From assembly GCF_014356525.2 (NCBI RefSeq), contig NC_052518.1, positions 11,242,874-11,306,873 on the forward strand: a stretch of DNA of 64,000 bases, written 5' to 3'. Under the pieces are notes generated by a model. That model was not told the origin of the DNA and ran no database searches. It worked only from the letters and a program-made list of their open reading frames with translations. Source of the stretch: Nilaparvata lugens. Lineage: Eukaryota; Arthropoda; Insecta; Hemiptera; Delphacidae. The position numbers were made by a program, and so were the translations under genes. Of the stretch, positions 63,801-64,000 are shown in pieces (position 1 is the stretch's first letter; each line of letters starts with the position of its first letter).

Positions 63801-64000
63801 TTAGCAAAAAATTTTAAAGTTGTGAAATTGTGCATATTTTGAGTCCACGTGGTTCTTGCAAGAGAACTGGTTACAGTCAGTACACAAAATTGTGGTTTTT
63901 GTATCTTTGTTCAGTGGACAAATGCTGCACCTTTGGGCCCTTGGTTTGACTGCTCCTGGTGGCAGCACTGGCACCTTGACACCCAGCTGGCTGATTTTCT
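63801..64000 (-). pseudogene. piggyBac-type transposase, C-terminal cysteine-rich domain (runs off the window)
   Basis: Minus-strand frame open from the window edge to TAA at 63801-63803. After SQLGVKVPVLPPGAVKPRAQ comes RCSICPLNKDTKTTILCTDC and CKNHVDSKYAQFHNF. The CxxC ... CxxC ... C-x2-H spacing is the zinc-binding tail of piggyBac transposases, which contacts the transposon ends. The body of the enzyme is outside the window, so I cannot say whether the element is intact. Confidence 0.6.

Overview
This window is nuclear DNA of an insect or closely related arthropod. The evidence is AT-rich sequence with GT-AG introns, AATAAA signals, several LINE clades, a GIY-YIG Penelope-like element, many short inverted-repeat (MITE-like) elements, a Tigger/pogo-type end, a piggyBac-type tail, and a (CCTAA)4 tract equal to the insect telomere unit. 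Some repeats remind me of hemipteran (planthopper-like) genomes, but I cannot confirm this without a search.

Left third (1-15 kb): the 3' tails of two dead LINEs are followed by ten plus-strand exons (2882-14961) of a KDM5/JARID1-type protein: PHD finger, JmjC domain, C5HC2 zinc finger and the start of PLU-1. The JmjC core has lost one iron-binding histidine (His to Ile), and two other pocket positions have changed. Two exon junctions do not join in phase. The gene therefore looks like a catalytically dead paralog or a young pseudogene. Its introns hold a decayed LINE, an LTR-retrotransposon gag ORF between inverted LTR-end/tRNA-Trp primer-site copies, a 155-bp element carrying a hammerhead-ribozyme-like motif, an RTE tail and a Tigger-like MITE.

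Middle (15-44 kb): mostly non-coding. It contains tandem repeats (15.1-15.8 and 34.2-37.1 kb), many foldback elements, three exons of a small membrane protein ending in an RVRF motif (21.4, 24.5 and 27.3 kb), three exons of an unrecognised gene (38.1-39.7 kb), a possible minus-strand terminal exon (19.3 kb) and a fragment resembling a Crypton-type recombinase N-terminus (20.7-20.8 kb).

Right third (44-64 kb): a 5'-truncated Penelope-like element lies at 44.4-45.4 kb. A pair of inverted copies of its 3' end lies at 39.85-40.20 kb. A PLAG-family zinc-finger gene on the minus strand (45.8-52.1 kb) is split inside a finger by a 4.4-kb LINE. A nested pair follows: an older minus-strand LINE (53.3-63.65 kb) is interrupted in its ORF1 by an apparently intact plus-strand LINE (57635-63114) flanked by the 6-bp duplication TCACCC. 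The window ends in the C-terminal cysteine-rich tail of a piggyBac-type transposase.

All calls come from reading the sequence by eye. Exon borders are inferred from GT/AG sites and reading phase. Family names come from remembered motifs, not from searches.
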